From assembly GCF_009765215.1 (NCBI RefSeq), contig NZ_VLNV01000008.1, positions 1 to 64,000 on the forward strand: a stretch of 64,000 nt of DNA. The letters run 5' to 3'. Under the pieces are notes generated by a model. The model was not told where the DNA came from. It did no database searches and saw nothing but the letters and a program-made list of their open reading frames with translations. The position numbers were made by a program, and so were the translations under genes. Numbering within the stretch: the stretch's first letter is position 1; the number at the start of each line of letters is the position of its first letter. Source of the DNA: Lysobacter prati. Its GTDB lineage: Bacteria; Pseudomonadota; Gammaproteobacteria; Xanthomonadales; Xanthomonadaceae. Of the stretch, positions 53,992 through 64,000 are shown piece by piece.

Positions 53992-55017
53992 ATGGACTAC
54001 CGCTTTCTCGGCAAATCCGGCTTTCGCGTCCCCGCGCTGAGCTTCGGCACCGGCACCTTCGGCGGCAAGGGCGAGCTGTTCGGCTCGTGGGGCAACACCG
54101 ACATCGCCGAGGCCACGCGCCTGGTCGATATCTGCCTCGACGCCGGCCTCAACATGTTCGACAGCGCCGACGTCTACTCAGGCGGCCTGGCCGAAAGCAT
54201 TCTCGGCGCGGCCATCAAGAACCGGCGCGACAAGGTGCTGATCTCGACCAAGGCCACGTTCCGCTTCGACGACGGTCCCAACAACGTCGGTTCGTCGCGA
54301 TTCCACCTGATCAACACCGTCGATGCCGCACTCAAGCGGCTGGGCACCGACTACATCGATCTGTTCCAGCTGCACGGCTTCGACGCGCGCACGCCGGTGG
54401 AGGAAACGCTGTCGACGCTCGACGACCTGGTTCGTGCCGGCAAGATCCGTTACCTGGGCGTGTCCAACTTCTCCGGCTGGCACCTGATGAAGTCGTTGGC
54501 GACCTCCGACCGCCATGGCTGGTCGCGCTACGTCGCCAACCAGACGTACTACTCGCTGATCGGTCGCGATTACGAATGGGAACTGATGCCGCTCGGCCTC
54601 GACCAGGGCGTCGGCGCGGTGGTGTGGAGCCCGCTCGGCTGGGGCCGCCTCACCGGCAAGATCCGCCGCGGCCAGCCACGACCGGACGTGACCCGCCTGT
54701 CGGCCACCGCCGACTATGGTCCGCCGGTCGACGAGGAACGGCTGTACCGCGTCGTCGATGCGCTCGACGTCATTGCCGCCGAGACCGGCAAGACCGTACC
54801 GCAGATCGCGTTGAACTGGCTGCTGCAGCGACCGACGGTATCGACCGTGGTAATCGGCGCGCGCACGGAGGAACAGCTGCGGCAGAACCTCGGCGCGGTT
54901 GGCTGGAGCCTGACGCCCGAGCAGGTCGCCTCACTCGACGAAGCCAGCGCATCGACGGCGGTGTACCCGTACTGGCACCAGGCGGGTTTTGCCGAGCGCA
55001 ATCCGTCGCCGGTCTGA
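53992..55017 (+). CDS. Aldo/keto reductase
   Basis: The 341-residue TIM-barrel NADPH oxidoreductase has the catalytic tetrad: Asp and Tyr in NMFDSADVYSGGLAES, Lys in KVLISTKATF, His in FQLHGFD. The C-terminal cofactor segment VVIGARTEEQLRQNLGAV matches AKR family members. Substrate unknown. It lies between the GDSL hydrolase (48 nt) and a quinone-reductase-like gene (6 nt), probably in one transcript. Confidence 0.92.
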   Translation: MDYRFLGKSGFRVPALSFGTGTFGGKGELFGSWGNTDIAEATRLVDICLDAGLNMFDSADVYSGGLAESILGAAIKNRRDKVLISTKATFRFDDGPNNVGSSRFHLINTVDAALKRLGTDYIDLFQLHGFDARTPVEETLSTLDDLVRAGKIRYLGVSNFSGWHLMKSLATSDRHGWSRYVANQTYYSLIGRDYEWELMPLGLDQGVGAVVWSPLGWGRLTGKIRRGQPRPDVTRLSATADYGPPVDEERLYRVVDALDVIAAETGKTVPQIALNWLLQRPTVSTVVIGARTEEQLRQNLGAVGWSLTPEQVASLDEASASTAVYPYWHQAGFAERNPSPV

Positions 55018-55023
55018 CTCCCC

Positions 55024-56043
55024 ATGAAAGCCATCGCCCTCACCCGTTACCTCCCCATCGACGACCCGCAATCGCTCGTCGACGTCGACCTTCCCGACCC
55101 CGCCGCGCCGAACGGCCACGACCTGCTCGTGCGCGTGGAGGCCATCTCGGTCAACCCGGTCGACACCAAGGTGCGCTCGCCCAAGCCGCAAGTGGAAGCG
55201 CAACCCAAGGTGCTTGGCTACGACGCCGCCGGCGTCGTCGAAGCCATCGGCGAGAACGTCAGCCGCTTCCGCCCCGGCGATCGCGTCTACTACGCCGGTG
55301 ACATCACCCGTCCCGGCAGCAACGCGCAACTGCAGTTGGTGGACGAGCGCGTGGTCGGCCACGCACCGAAGTCGCTCGATGCTGCACAGGCGGCAGCGCT
55401 GCCGCTGACCGCGCTCACCGCGTGGGAGTTGCTGTTCCAGCGCATGCCGTACGACAGCGAGCAAGGTGGCAAACGCAGGACACTGCTGATCATCGCCGGC
55501 GCCGGCGGCGTCGGATCGATCGCCATCCAGCTCGCCCGGCGCGCCGGCTTCACCGTGATCGCCACCGCATCGCGCAGCGAAACCATCGAATGGTGCAAGG
55601 CGATGGGCGCCCACCACGTCATCGATCACCGCGAACCCTTGCCGCCGCAGCTGGCCGCACTGGGCTTCACCACGATCGACGCCGCACTCAACCTCGCCGA
55701 CACCTCCCGCTATTGGGAAGTGCTGGGCGAACTCCTCGCCCCGCTCGGTCACGTCGGCCTGATCGTCGAGCCGTCCGAGCCACTGCGCATCGGCGACCCG
55801 TACAAGGCCAAGAGCATCGGCATCCACTGGGAAATGATGTTCGCCCGCACACGCTTCCGCACCGCCGACATGGACGAGCAGGGCAGCATCCTCGACCGCG
55901 TCGCCACATTGATCGACAGCGGCGAACTGCGCGGCACGCAGCACGACGCACTCAGCCCGATCAATGCAGGCAACCTGCGCGAGGCGCACCGCCGCCTGGA
56001 ATCGGGCACGACGATCGGCAAGCTGGTGTTGTCGGGTTGGTAA
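55024..56043 (+). CDS. MDR-family zinc-independent alcohol dehydrogenase/quinone reductase
   Basis: The 339-residue protein has the MDR fold: NPVDTKVRSPKPQVEA, VLGYDAAGVVEAIGENVSRF, the Rossmann LLIIAGAGGVGSIAIQLARR, and ATASRSETIEW. The structural zinc Cys cluster is absent, so it is most like zeta-crystallin/quinone oxidoreductases. Substrate unknown. It starts 6 nt after the aldo/keto reductase stop. It is followed by a 388-bp gap with a repeat element. Confidence 0.9.
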   Translation: MKAIALTRYLPIDDPQSLVDVDLPDPAAPNGHDLLVRVEAISVNPVDTKVRSPKPQVEAQPKVLGYDAAGVVEAIGENVSRFRPGDRVYYAGDITRPGSNAQLQLVDERVVGHAPKSLDAAQAAALPLTALTAWELLFQRMPYDSEQGGKRRTLLIIAGAGGVGSIAIQLARRAGFTVIATASRSETIEWCKAMGAHHVIDHREPLPPQLAALGFTTIDAALNLADTSRYWEVLGELLAPLGHVGLIVEPSEPLRIGDPYKAKSIGIHWEMMFARTRFRTADMDEQGSILDRVATLIDSGELRGTQHDALSPINAGNLREAHRRLESGTTIGKLVLSGW

Positions 56044-56116
56044 CTGCGCCTTCGCGGAGATACCAATCATTAAGCAACGCCACTGGGTCCTCGCCTACGC
56101 GAGGATGACGGGCAAG

Positions 56117-56153
56117 GGCAACGTCCATGGGTTTCCGCCTTCGCGGGAATGAC
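56117..56153. repeat. Inverted copy of the GCGAAGGCGG repeat
   Basis: GGCAACGTCCATGGGTTTCC then GCCTTCGCGGGAATGACG, the reverse complement of 19781-19818. It adjoins the cloverleaf element, as at 19.6 kb, so the two travel together. A related palindrome lies at 56087-56111. Confidence 0.75.
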
Positions 56154-56182
56154 GGCTCTAAGAAACGAAGACCGGGCAATGA

Positions 56183-58507
<2,325 letters not shown>

Positions 58508-58532
58508 CCGGGGCCAATGCGCAAACCCTGAG

Positions 58533-58551
58533 AGCCCCACGGGACGGGGCT
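58533..58551 (+). terminator. Hairpin downstream of fadH
   Basis: AGCCCC-ACGGGAC-GGGGCT followed by TTC, 26 nt past the fadH stop. A short stem with a weak T-run. Confidence 0.55.
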
Positions 58552-58621
58552 TTCAGCTGCCTGTTCAGATAAAAAACCCAAGACAATCCGATGGTTACGA
58601 ATTAGCCATTCAGCTGGCATT

Positions 58622-58844
58622 TATACTTCCGCCGCTACCTTGCGCCAACTTTTCAGCCACCCCTTTGGTGGCGACCCACACCGCCCGTGCCTCTGCACGG
58701 TTTAGGTGACGGGGCAAAAGCGTGCCGAAGAGCCCGCTGCCCTCCCCAGTACGCCATGCCGGTTCGCGCCGCAGTTGCCGTGTTTCCCATCAGGGACGGC
58801 GACAGCGCTGCGGAACGGCGCAACGGAGCAAGGAGTCCGATTAG
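58622..58844 (+). promoter_or_regulatory. Long structured leader before the cell-wall hydrolase
   Basis: The 337-bp gap 58508-58844 starts with the fadH terminator. A TATACT -10-like hexamer lies near 58623. Downstream, several nested hairpins can be drawn: CACC/GGTG around CCGTGC-CTCT-GCACGG (about 58680-58710), GCCGT/ACGGC near 58766-58795, and GCGCCGCAG with CTGCGG...GGCGC closing over it. AAGGAG lies 9 nt before the ATG at 58845. It does not match a riboswitch class I recognise. Confidence 0.35.
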
Positions 58845-59303
58845 ATGAAACTGGCTTGGATCCTGTGGCTGGCCTCTGTGCTTCCGCCACAAACCGCCGA
58901 TTCGCTGTGCCTGAGCACCACCGTCTACCTGGAAGCCCGCGACCAGTCCGTGCGCGGCCAGAAGGCAGTGGCTGAAGTGGCCCTGCGCCGCCGTGACAGC
59001 GGCCTGTGGGGCAATACGGTCTGTGACGTGGTCACCGCCCGCAAGCAGTTCGCGCCGACCCTGGTGGCCCCTGGCACGCGCCTGACCAACACCGAGGCGT
59101 GGGGCGAGGCCGTCACCGTGGCCCTCGATGCCGAGCGCAACTGGGCCCTGCCGCCCGGCCAGCGCAAGGAGATCGTGCCCGGTGCCAGTCACTTCGCCGC
59201 CCACGCGATCGCCAGCCCGAGCTGGCGTACCGCCTACCAGGTGGCCACGATCGGCGACCACACCTTCTACAAGGTGCAGTCGTTGAAGCCGCGCCGCACC
59301 TGA
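58845..59303 (+). CDS. Cell-wall hydrolase (SleB-like)
   Basis: The 152-residue protein has a hydrophobic start (MKLAWILWLASVLPPQTAD) that may be a signal peptide, then the SleB-type domain: STTVYLEARDQSVRGQKAVA (Glu in YLEAR as catalytic candidate), ALRRRDSGLWGNTVCDVV, and GASHFAAHAIASPSWRTAY. Such proteins cut peptidoglycan glycan strands. The long leader upstream hints at control at the RNA level. It is followed by a strong hairpin at 59319-59340. Confidence 0.85.
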   Translation: MKLAWILWLASVLPPQTADSLCLSTTVYLEARDQSVRGQKAVAEVALRRRDSGLWGNTVCDVVTARKQFAPTLVAPGTRLTNTEAWGEAVTVALDAERNWALPPGQRKEIVPGASHFAAHAIASPSWRTAYQVATIGDHTFYKVQSLKPRRT

Positions 59304-59318
59304 GGCGCGGTCACTGGA

Positions 59319-59340
59319 GCGGCTTCGACTGAAGCCGCTT
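59319..59340 (+). terminator. Hairpin downstream of the cell-wall hydrolase
   Basis: AGCGGCTTC-GACT-GAAGCCGCT is a perfect 9-bp stem, 15 nt past the stop. No T-run follows beyond TTC. Confidence 0.6.
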
Positions 59341-59438
59341 CACGCAGTGTTGCAGCCGTGGCGTTGAGCACGCGGGACGAGTCGGCGATAGTGCTCAGCT
59401 CTTGGGCCCACACGCCCCACGCCCCCGCGGAGTTCGCA

Positions 59439-60050
59439 ATGAAGCTCTACACCAAGCCCGGTGCCTGTTCGACCGCCGACCACATCGCCCTGGAGTGGAC
59501 CGGCCAGCCGTTCGAGTACGAGATCCTGGACAAGGACTCGATGAAGGCGCCCGCCTATCTCGCCATCAATCCGACCGGCGCCGTGCCTGCGGTCGTCGAC
59601 GGCGATTTCGTGTTGACCCAGAACGCCGCGATCATGGGCTATATCGCCGACAGCTATCCCGCGGCCGACCTGGCCGGTGACGGCAGCGCGCGCCAGCGCG
59701 GCGAGGCGGCCCGCTGGCTCGCCTTCGTCAACTCCGACCTGCACCCGGCGTTCAAGCCGCTGTTCGGCCCTGCTGCCTTCATCGAAGACGAGGCCCAGTA
59801 CGACAACGTCAAGGCCACCGCGCGCAAGCGCGTGCGCAGCCTGTTCGAAGCGGCCGACAAGCAGCTCGCGGGCAAGCAGTGGCTGGCCGGCTTTCGCAGC
59901 TTTGCCGACCCTTACCTCTACATCACGATGCGCTGGGCCGATGGCCTGGGAATCGACCTGGGCGGCCTGGCCAACCTGGCGGCCTTCAAGCAGCGCATGG
60001 AAGCAGACCCGGGCGTGCAGAAGGCGCTGAAGGACGAAGGGCTGGCCTGA
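59439..60050 (+). CDS. gstA: Beta-class glutathione S-transferase
   Basis: Conjugates glutathione to electrophiles in the cytoplasm. The 203-residue protein has the N-terminal thioredoxin-like domain MKLYTKPGACSTADHIALEW with Cys10, the glutathione-binding Cys of bacterial beta-class GSTs, and PTGAVPAVVDGDFVLTQNAA with the cis-Pro. The C-terminal helical domain (WLAFVNSDLHPAFKPLFGPA) is complete. The start at MKLY was chosen by alignment to the family. A hairpin follows the gene at 60065-60087. Confidence 0.92.
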   Translation: MKLYTKPGACSTADHIALEWTGQPFEYEILDKDSMKAPAYLAINPTGAVPAVVDGDFVLTQNAAIMGYIADSYPAADLAGDGSARQRGEAARWLAFVNSDLHPAFKPLFGPAAFIEDEAQYDNVKATARKRVRSLFEAADKQLAGKQWLAGFRSFADPYLYITMRWADGLGIDLGGLANLAAFKQRMEADPGVQKALKDEGLA

Positions 60051-60064
60051 GCCTTGGACGGCAG

Positions 60065-60087
60065 GGACCTGCTTTCAGGGCAGGTCC
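60065..60087 (+). terminator. Hairpin downstream of gstA
   Basis: GGACCTGC-TTTCAGG-GCAGGTCC followed by TTC, a perfect 8-bp stem 14 nt past the stop. The gene at 60113 is convergent. Confidence 0.6.
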
Positions 60088-60112
60088 TTCGCTGGATCTG
60101 ACGGCGCGACGC

Positions 60113-60658
60113 TCAGGCGCTTGCAAGCGAGCGCAGGCGGCGCTCCATTTCACCGGCAAAGCCGACGCTGTGGGCCTTTGCCAGCGCCGTGGCCAGATCC
60201 GGCAGCAGGGCCAGCAATTCGTCCACGTCGGTGCAGCGTTCGATCTTGAGCTGCAGGAAATAGCCACGCAGGCCCAGGTGCTCGCGCACGGTTTCCGACA
60301 TCTGCGTATACAGCGGGGCGTAACCGCCACCGCCACTGCCACTGCCAGCCGTCGAGCCGGTGCCCATGGCGACCGATACTGCGGCAGTAAAGATTTGTCC
60401 CGTCACTCGCCCGGGAATCGAGGCGGCCGCAGCGGCCGCCATGGTCTGCGGCACGTCGACCAGCCCCAATGCGCGAAGTTGCTCGAGCCCATCGGGCGGA
60501 CCACGCAATCCTGCAATCACGTCGCGCAGTTGCCCGGCGCTGCGCTGGCCATCGACCAGCAGCAGGATCGAACGCAATACGTTGGGCAGTTTGCGGCTGC
60601 GCTGCTGGATCTCATCGCGCCCGGCATCGGTCTTGTTCGGCACTTCGTCATCGCGCAT
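60113..60658 (-). CDS. Hypothetical protein, unknown family
   Basis: The 181-residue protein has no signal peptide or clear transmembrane helix. An N-terminal part (KLPNVLRSILLLVDGQRSAG, LEQLRALGLVDVP) reads like a small winged-helix-like domain seen in some proteobacterial regulators. It is followed by an Ala-rich helix, a Gly/Ser linker (TGSTAGSGSGGGG) and a C-terminal helical domain (YFLQLKIERCTDVDELLALL, LAKAHSVGFAGEMERRL). The start MRDDEVPNKT is supported by GGGGA four nt upstream; an upstream Met 6 codons earlier is possible. Convergent with gstA. Not recognised. Confidence 0.72.
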   Translation of the reverse strand: MRDDEVPNKTDAGRDEIQQRSRKLPNVLRSILLLVDGQRSAGQLRDVIAGLRGPPDGLEQLRALGLVDVPQTMAAAAAASIPGRVTGQIFTAAVSVAMGTGSTAGSGSGGGGYAPLYTQMSETVREHLGLRGYFLQLKIERCTDVDELLALLPDLATALAKAHSVGFAGEMERRLRSLASA

Positions 60659-60814
60659 GGCTTCCCCTAAAACCATCGGCCACGAAAGGCGTGGCCGACT
60701 ATGCCATGGGCGGTGCGCCGGAGGATGGCCTGAGGGGGGCTATCAGACGAAAGGCGGAGGCAGGGGCCGCTTGGCAGCTGCCCTGCCCCTCTCCCTGGCC
60801 GCGTTGCGGCCTGT

Positions 60815-60837
60815 CCCTCCCCCGCGAGGGGGGAGGG
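60815..60837. terminator. Hairpin downstream of prpC
   Basis: CCCTCCCCC-GCGA-GGGGGGAGGG, a GC-only stem 14 bp past the prpC stop on the minus strand. The surrounding pyrimidine-rich CCCTGCCCCTCTCCCTGG is typical of repeats in related genomes. Confidence 0.6.
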
Positions 60838-60850
60838 TTACGCGTGTTGC

Positions 60851-62002
60851 TCAGCGCTTGTCGATCGCCACGTACGCGCGATCTTCCGGGCCGACGTAGT
60901 TCGCGCTCGGGCGGATGATCTTGCCGTCCTCGCGCTGCTCGATCACGTGCGCGCTCCAGCCGGTGGTGCGCGCGATCACGAACAGCGGCGTGAACATCGG
61001 CGTCGGGATGCCCATCATGTGGTAGGCCGATGCGCTGTACCAGTCGAGGTTCGGGAACATCTTCTTGGTGTCCATCATCAGGTTCTCGATGCGCTCGGAC
61101 ACGTCGAACAGCATCTGGTTACCGCCTTCGGCACACAGCTTGCGCGAGATTTCCTTGATGATCGGATTGCGCGGATCGCCGATGGTGTACACCGGGTGGC
61201 CGAAGCCGATGACGATTTCCTTGCGCTCCATGCGCGCGCGGATATCGGCCTCGGCCTCGTCGGCGCTGCCGTAGCGGCTGATGATGTCCATCGCCACTTC
61301 GTTGGCACCACCGTGCTTGGGGCCGCGCAACGCACCGATCGCGCCGGTGAGGCACGAATGCAGGTCCGAACCGGTGCCGGCGATCACGCGCGCAGTGAAC
61401 GTCGACGCATTGAATTCATGCTCGGCGTAGAGGATCAGCGACTTGTCGAGCGAGTCGGCATGCAGTCCGCTCGGCGGCGCGCCGTGCAGCAGGTGCAGGA
61501 AGTGCGCGGCGACGCTGTCGTCGTCGGTTTCCACATCGATGCGGCGACCGTTGCGGGTGAAGTGCCACCAGTAGATCAGCATCGAACCGAAGCTGGCGAC
61601 CAGCTTGTCGGCGATGTCGCGCGCCTCGGCAGCCGGGTGGCCTTCGCGCTCGGGCAGCACAGTGCCCAGCACCGAGCAACCGGTGCGCAGCACGTCCATC
61701 GGATGCGCATTGGCCGGCACCAGCTCCAGCGCTTCGGAGACGATCGCCGGCAGGCCGCGCAGGCGCTTGAGCTTGGCCTTGTAGGCCTTGAGCTGCGACA
61801 CCGTCGGCAAGGCGCCGTGCACGAGCAGGTGCGCGACTTCCTCGAACGTCGACTTGGTCGCCAGGTCGTGGATGTCGTAGCCGCGGTAATGCAGGTCGTT
61901 GCCGCTGCGGCCGACGGTGCACAGGGCGGTATTGCCCGCGGCGGTGCCGCTCAGGGCGACGGATTTCTTGGCCTTGGGCAGGTTCTGTGCCGAGTCACTC
62001 AT
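60851..62002 (-). CDS. prpC: 2-methylcitrate synthase
   Basis: Condenses propionyl-CoA with oxaloacetate. The 383-residue citrate-synthase-fold protein has [22 protein letters not shown]-type [51 protein letters not shown] and [12 protein letters not shown] at the end. Length and its position after prpB favour methylcitrate synthase over citrate synthase. GGAG lies 7 nt before the ATG. It is 322 bp downstream of prpB, a long gap for an operon. Confidence 0.93.
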   Translation of the reverse strand: MSDSAQNLPKAKKSVALSGTAAGNTALCTVGRSGNDLHYRGYDIHDLATKSTFEEVAHLLVHGALPTVSQLKAYKAKLKRLRGLPAIVSEALELVPANAHPMDVLRTGCSVLGTVLPEREGHPAAEARDIADKLVASFGSMLIYWWHFTRNGRRIDVETDDDSVAAHFLHLLHGAPPSGLHADSLDKSLILYAEHEFNASTFTARVIAGTGSDLHSCLTGAIGALRGPKHGGANEVAMDIISRYGSADEAEADIRARMERKEIVIGFGHPVYTIGDPRNPIIKEISRKLCAEGGNQMLFDVSERIENLMMDTKKMFPNLDWYSASAYHMMGIPTPMFTPLFVIARTTGWSAHVIEQREDGKIIRPSANYVGPEDRAYVAIDKR

Positions 62003-62324
62003 TGCTTGTCTCCTCATTCGGCCACGTTGGCGGGGGATTTTTGTCCGGTCCCGCCAGGGGCCGTCGTTCTCAGGGATAACGCGGGAAAAGTTGCGGTGTA
62101 GTTCACAACACGCTGGCAGCGGCAGAGCTAACAGCAGGGGGTATAGCCAAGTTGCGACGGGCATGTCGCACGCGACCGTGGCGGGCCAGTATCGCGCCCG
62201 TCGCGGTCGCATGGCGGACGGACGCGCCGGCGGAGATAGGGACAGGGGGACTCAACGTCGAGGCCCTGTACGCTCCGTCGGCCGACCACTTCCGGCCATG
62301 CCGCAGTCAACACTTGCCCAACAC
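62003..62324. other. Intergenic region between prpB and prpC
   Basis: 322 bp with no convincing gene. It includes GCGAC-GGGCAT-GTCGC (about 62154-62169) as a possible small hairpin and a GCGGTCGCATGGCGG stretch. On the minus strand it could hold a promoter for prpC, but no clear -35/-10 pair stands out. I see nothing else. Confidence 0.5.
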
Positions 62325-63209
62325 TTACTTCTCGCGCGCAAACAGTGCGTCGAGCTTGTCTTCGTAGGCGTGGTAGTCCAGGTAGTCGTAAAGCTCCGCG
62401 CGCGTCTGCAGGGTCGGCACGAGGCTCTTCTGCGTGCCTTCGCGACGCACGGTTTCGTAGAAGTTCAGCGCCGCCTTGTTCATGGCGCGATAGGCGCCGC
62501 AGCAGTACAGGGCGATGTCGACGTTGGCCTCGCGCAGCTCGTCGGTCGTGAAGAACGGCGTGGAACCGAACTCGGTCAGGTTGGCCAGGATCGGCACCTT
62601 CACCGCAGCCTTGAAGCGGCGGTAATCATCGAGCGTGTTCATCGCCTCGGGGAAGATCATGTCGGCGCCGGCCTCGACGTAGGCGCAGGCGCGCTCGATC
62701 GCCGAATCGACACCTTCGACCGCGGCCGCGTCGGTGCGGGCCATGATCACGAAGCTGCTGTCGGTGCGCGCATCGACTGCCGACTTGACGCGATCGACCA
62801 TCTCCGACATCGGCACCACTTCCTTGCCCGGACGGTGACCGCAACGCTTCTGGCCGACCTGGTCTTCCATGTGCACCGCGGCGACGCCGACGTTGATGAA
62901 GGACTTGATGGTGCGACCGATGTTGAAGGCGCCGCCCCAGCCGGTGTCGATGTCGACCAGCAGCGGCATCTGGGTGGCATCCACTATCCGGCGCGCGTCG
63001 GTGAGCACGTCTTCCATCGTGCTGATGCCCAGGTCGGGCACGCCGAGCGAGTTGGCGGCGACGCCGCCACCGGACAGGTACAGGGCCTTGTAGCCCACGC
63101 GCTTGGCCATCAGGCCGGCGTAGGCAGTGATGGCACCCATCACCTGCAGCGGGGATTCTTCAGAAACGGCGGCGCGGAACCGTGCACCGGCGGAGGCTTG
63201 CGAAGTCAT
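62325..63209 (-). CDS. prpB: Methylisocitrate lyase
   Basis: Cleaves 2-methylisocitrate to pyruvate and succinate, last step of the methylcitrate cycle. The 294-residue PEP-mutase/ICL-fold protein has the catalytic signature [13 protein letters not shown], an [20 protein letters not shown] start, [16 protein letters not shown] and HMEDQVG. Length is typical. GGAG lies 6 nt before ATG (CAGGAGATGACATG). It lies between prpE and prpC on the same strand. Confidence 0.96.
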   Translation of the reverse strand: MTSQASAGARFRAAVSEESPLQVMGAITAYAGLMAKRVGYKALYLSGGGVAANSLGVPDLGISTMEDVLTDARRIVDATQMPLLVDIDTGWGGAFNIGRTIKSFINVGVAAVHMEDQVGQKRCGHRPGKEVVPMSEMVDRVKSAVDARTDSSFVIMARTDAAAVEGVDSAIERACAYVEAGADMIFPEAMNTLDDYRRFKAAVKVPILANLTEFGSTPFFTTDELREANVDIALYCCGAYRAMNKAALNFYETVRREGTQKSLVPTLQTRAELYDYLDYHAYEDKLDALFAREK

Positions 63210-63278
63210 GTCATCTCCTGGTTGAAGGGGCATTTTAGGCCACCTCGGCCGGCGGCGTCGGCTTTGCGGGTAACCGCT

Positions 63279-63315
63279 CGTCATTCCCGCGAAGGCGGAA
63301 ACCAGGGGCATTGCC
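63279..63315. repeat. Partial GCGAAGGCGG repeat without the cloverleaf element
   Basis: CGTCATTCCCGCGAAGGCGG followed by AAACCAGGGGCATTGCC, a diverged relative of 19781-19818, here alone in the gap between prpE and prpB. Confidence 0.65.
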
Positions 63316-63347
63316 TTTCGCCGACATCGATGTCGTGATTTGAGAAC

Positions 63348-64000
63348 TCAACTGCCCGAGTCGGCACCCCGCTCCAGCGCCCGCCGCACCTCGTCCAGCG
63401 CGCCGGGATCATCCAGCGTCGACAGATCGCCCGGATCCCGGTTCTCCGCCAGCGCCTGCAGCGATCGCCGCAGCAGCTTGCCCGAGCGCGTCTTGGGCAA
63501 CGCATTGACCACATACACCCGCGCCGGCCGGGCGACCCCGCCCAGCTGCTCGACCACCCGCTGCTGCATGCTCGCCGCCGCCTGCGCCGCAGACTCGCCG
63601 GCCAGCGCCTGCTTCAACGTCGCGAACACCACCGGTACCTGTCCCTTGAGCTCGTCATGCACGCCGATCACCGCCGCCTCGGCGACGCTGGGATGGGTCG
63701 AGCACGACTCCTCGATCTCGCGCGTGCCCAGGCGGTGCCCGGCGACGTTGATGACATCGTCAGTGCGGCCGAGGATGAAGGTGTAGCCATCCTCGTCGCG
63801 GATCGCCCAGTCGAGCGAGCTGTACACCAGTTGTTTGAAATGACTGAAGTAGCTCGACAGGAAACGCGAATCGTCGTTCCAGACCGTGGTCAGGCACCCC
63901 GGCGGCAGCGGCGGCTCGATCACCAGCACGCCCTTTTGTCCCGGCGCGACGTCGTCGCCACTGTTGTCGTCGATCACGCGCAGCTTGTAGCCGGGTGTCG
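63348..64000 (-). CDS. prpE: Propionyl-CoA synthetase, C-terminal part (runs off window)
   Basis: Activates propionate to propionyl-CoA using ATP, feeding PrpC. The 216 visible codons hold the ANL C-terminal domain: the hinge GYTFILGRTDDVINVAGHRL, the GTREIEES sequence typical of PrpE rather than acetyl-CoA synthetase, KGQVPVVFAT, and the catalytic Lys in LPKTRSGKLLRR. The frame is open to the right edge, so the N-terminal part lies outside. It lies upstream of prpB, with a repeat between. Confidence 0.9.
   Translation of the reverse strand, partial: TPGYKLRVIDDNSGDDVAPGQKGVLVIEPPLPPGCLTTVWNDDSRFLSSYFSHFKQLVYSSLDWAIRDEDGYTFILGRTDDVINVAGHRLGTREIEESCSTHPSVAEAAVIGVHDELKGQVPVVFATLKQALAGESAAQAAASMQQRVVEQLGGVARPARVYVVNALPKTRSGKLLRRSLQALAENRDPGDLSTLDDPGALDEVRRALERGADSGS

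Noticed and set aside
58552-58844. Possible c-di-AMP, c-di-GMP or SAH riboswitch before the cell-wall hydrolase
   Set aside because: Conserved blocks of those classes are not present; similarity is limited to short GC-rich stems. Kept only as an unclassified structured leader.
60851-62002. Primary citrate synthase (gltA)
   Set aside because: Length of 383 residues and location next to prpB and prpE fit methylcitrate synthase better.

Overview
The window is high-GC, gene-dense gammaproteobacterial chromosome. Gene content points to the Lysobacteraceae/Xanthomonadaceae (Lysobacter, Luteimonas or a close relative): two S46 dipeptidyl-peptidases, ribosomal protein THX, a PrpB/PrpC/PrpD propionate route, Tdh/Kbl, and a folC-SPOR-cvpA-purF operon, together with dispersed palindromic repeats. 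The genus is inference. I see 57 protein genes, one cut by the right edge. I see no tRNA, rRNA, CRISPR array, insertion sequence or prophage.

Layout. 0-3 kb: hutU, divergent from a TetR-type regulator with a palindromic operator, then two small exported proteins. 3.5-5.5 kb: an exported NTF2-like protein and a lipoprotein phosphodiesterase. 5.5-12 kb: a minus-strand ECF sigma factor / Ser-Thr kinase with a propeller-like sensor region / exported receiver-like protein / outer-membrane protein module, the least conventional gene set here. 12-15.6 kb: a haloperoxidase-like protein that appears to lack a catalytic His, then DNA alkylation repair (Ada-AlkA fusion overlapping ogt). 15.7-18.3 kb: hutF and hutI back to back; with hutU they give the five-step histidine route through formylglutamate. 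18.4-20.1 kb: M19 dipeptidase, a repeat element, THX.

20.3-25.8 kb is a zinc region: a MerC-like protein and a ZnuD-type TonB receptor diverge from a perfect 15-bp Zur-type palindrome, and a Zur-like Fur-family gene lies 2.3 kb beyond the receptor; a MarR/MFS pair sits between. 25.8-28.1 kb: gltX and lpxH. 28.1-34.5 kb: a compact minus-strand run (phosphatase, folC, SPOR protein, cvpA, purF, rraB, DUF455). 35-39.7 kb: two tandem S46 peptidases. 39.8-43.1 kb: tdh and kbl (threonine to glycine), separated by a membrane protein and a repeat element. 43.2-47.8 kb: two small exported proteins sharing a motif around a pseudouridine synthase, then two tandem OmpA proteins with near-identical 3' halves. 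47.9-49.4 kb: prpD. 49.5-58.5 kb: DOPA dioxygenase-like protein, LysR/MFS pair, GDSL hydrolase, two oxidoreductases, fadH. 58.8-60.7 kb: cell-wall hydrolase, glutathione S-transferase, an unknown. 60.9-64 kb: prpC, prpB and the 3' part of prpE.

Non-coding structure. A 116-bp element able to fold into a long stem carrying two hairpins occurs three times complete and once truncated at the left edge; copies differ by paired, stem-preserving changes. Several genes have a -10-like hexamer only 6-8 nt before ATG, suggesting frequent leaderless transcription. All functional statements come from reading motifs by eye; no database search was run.
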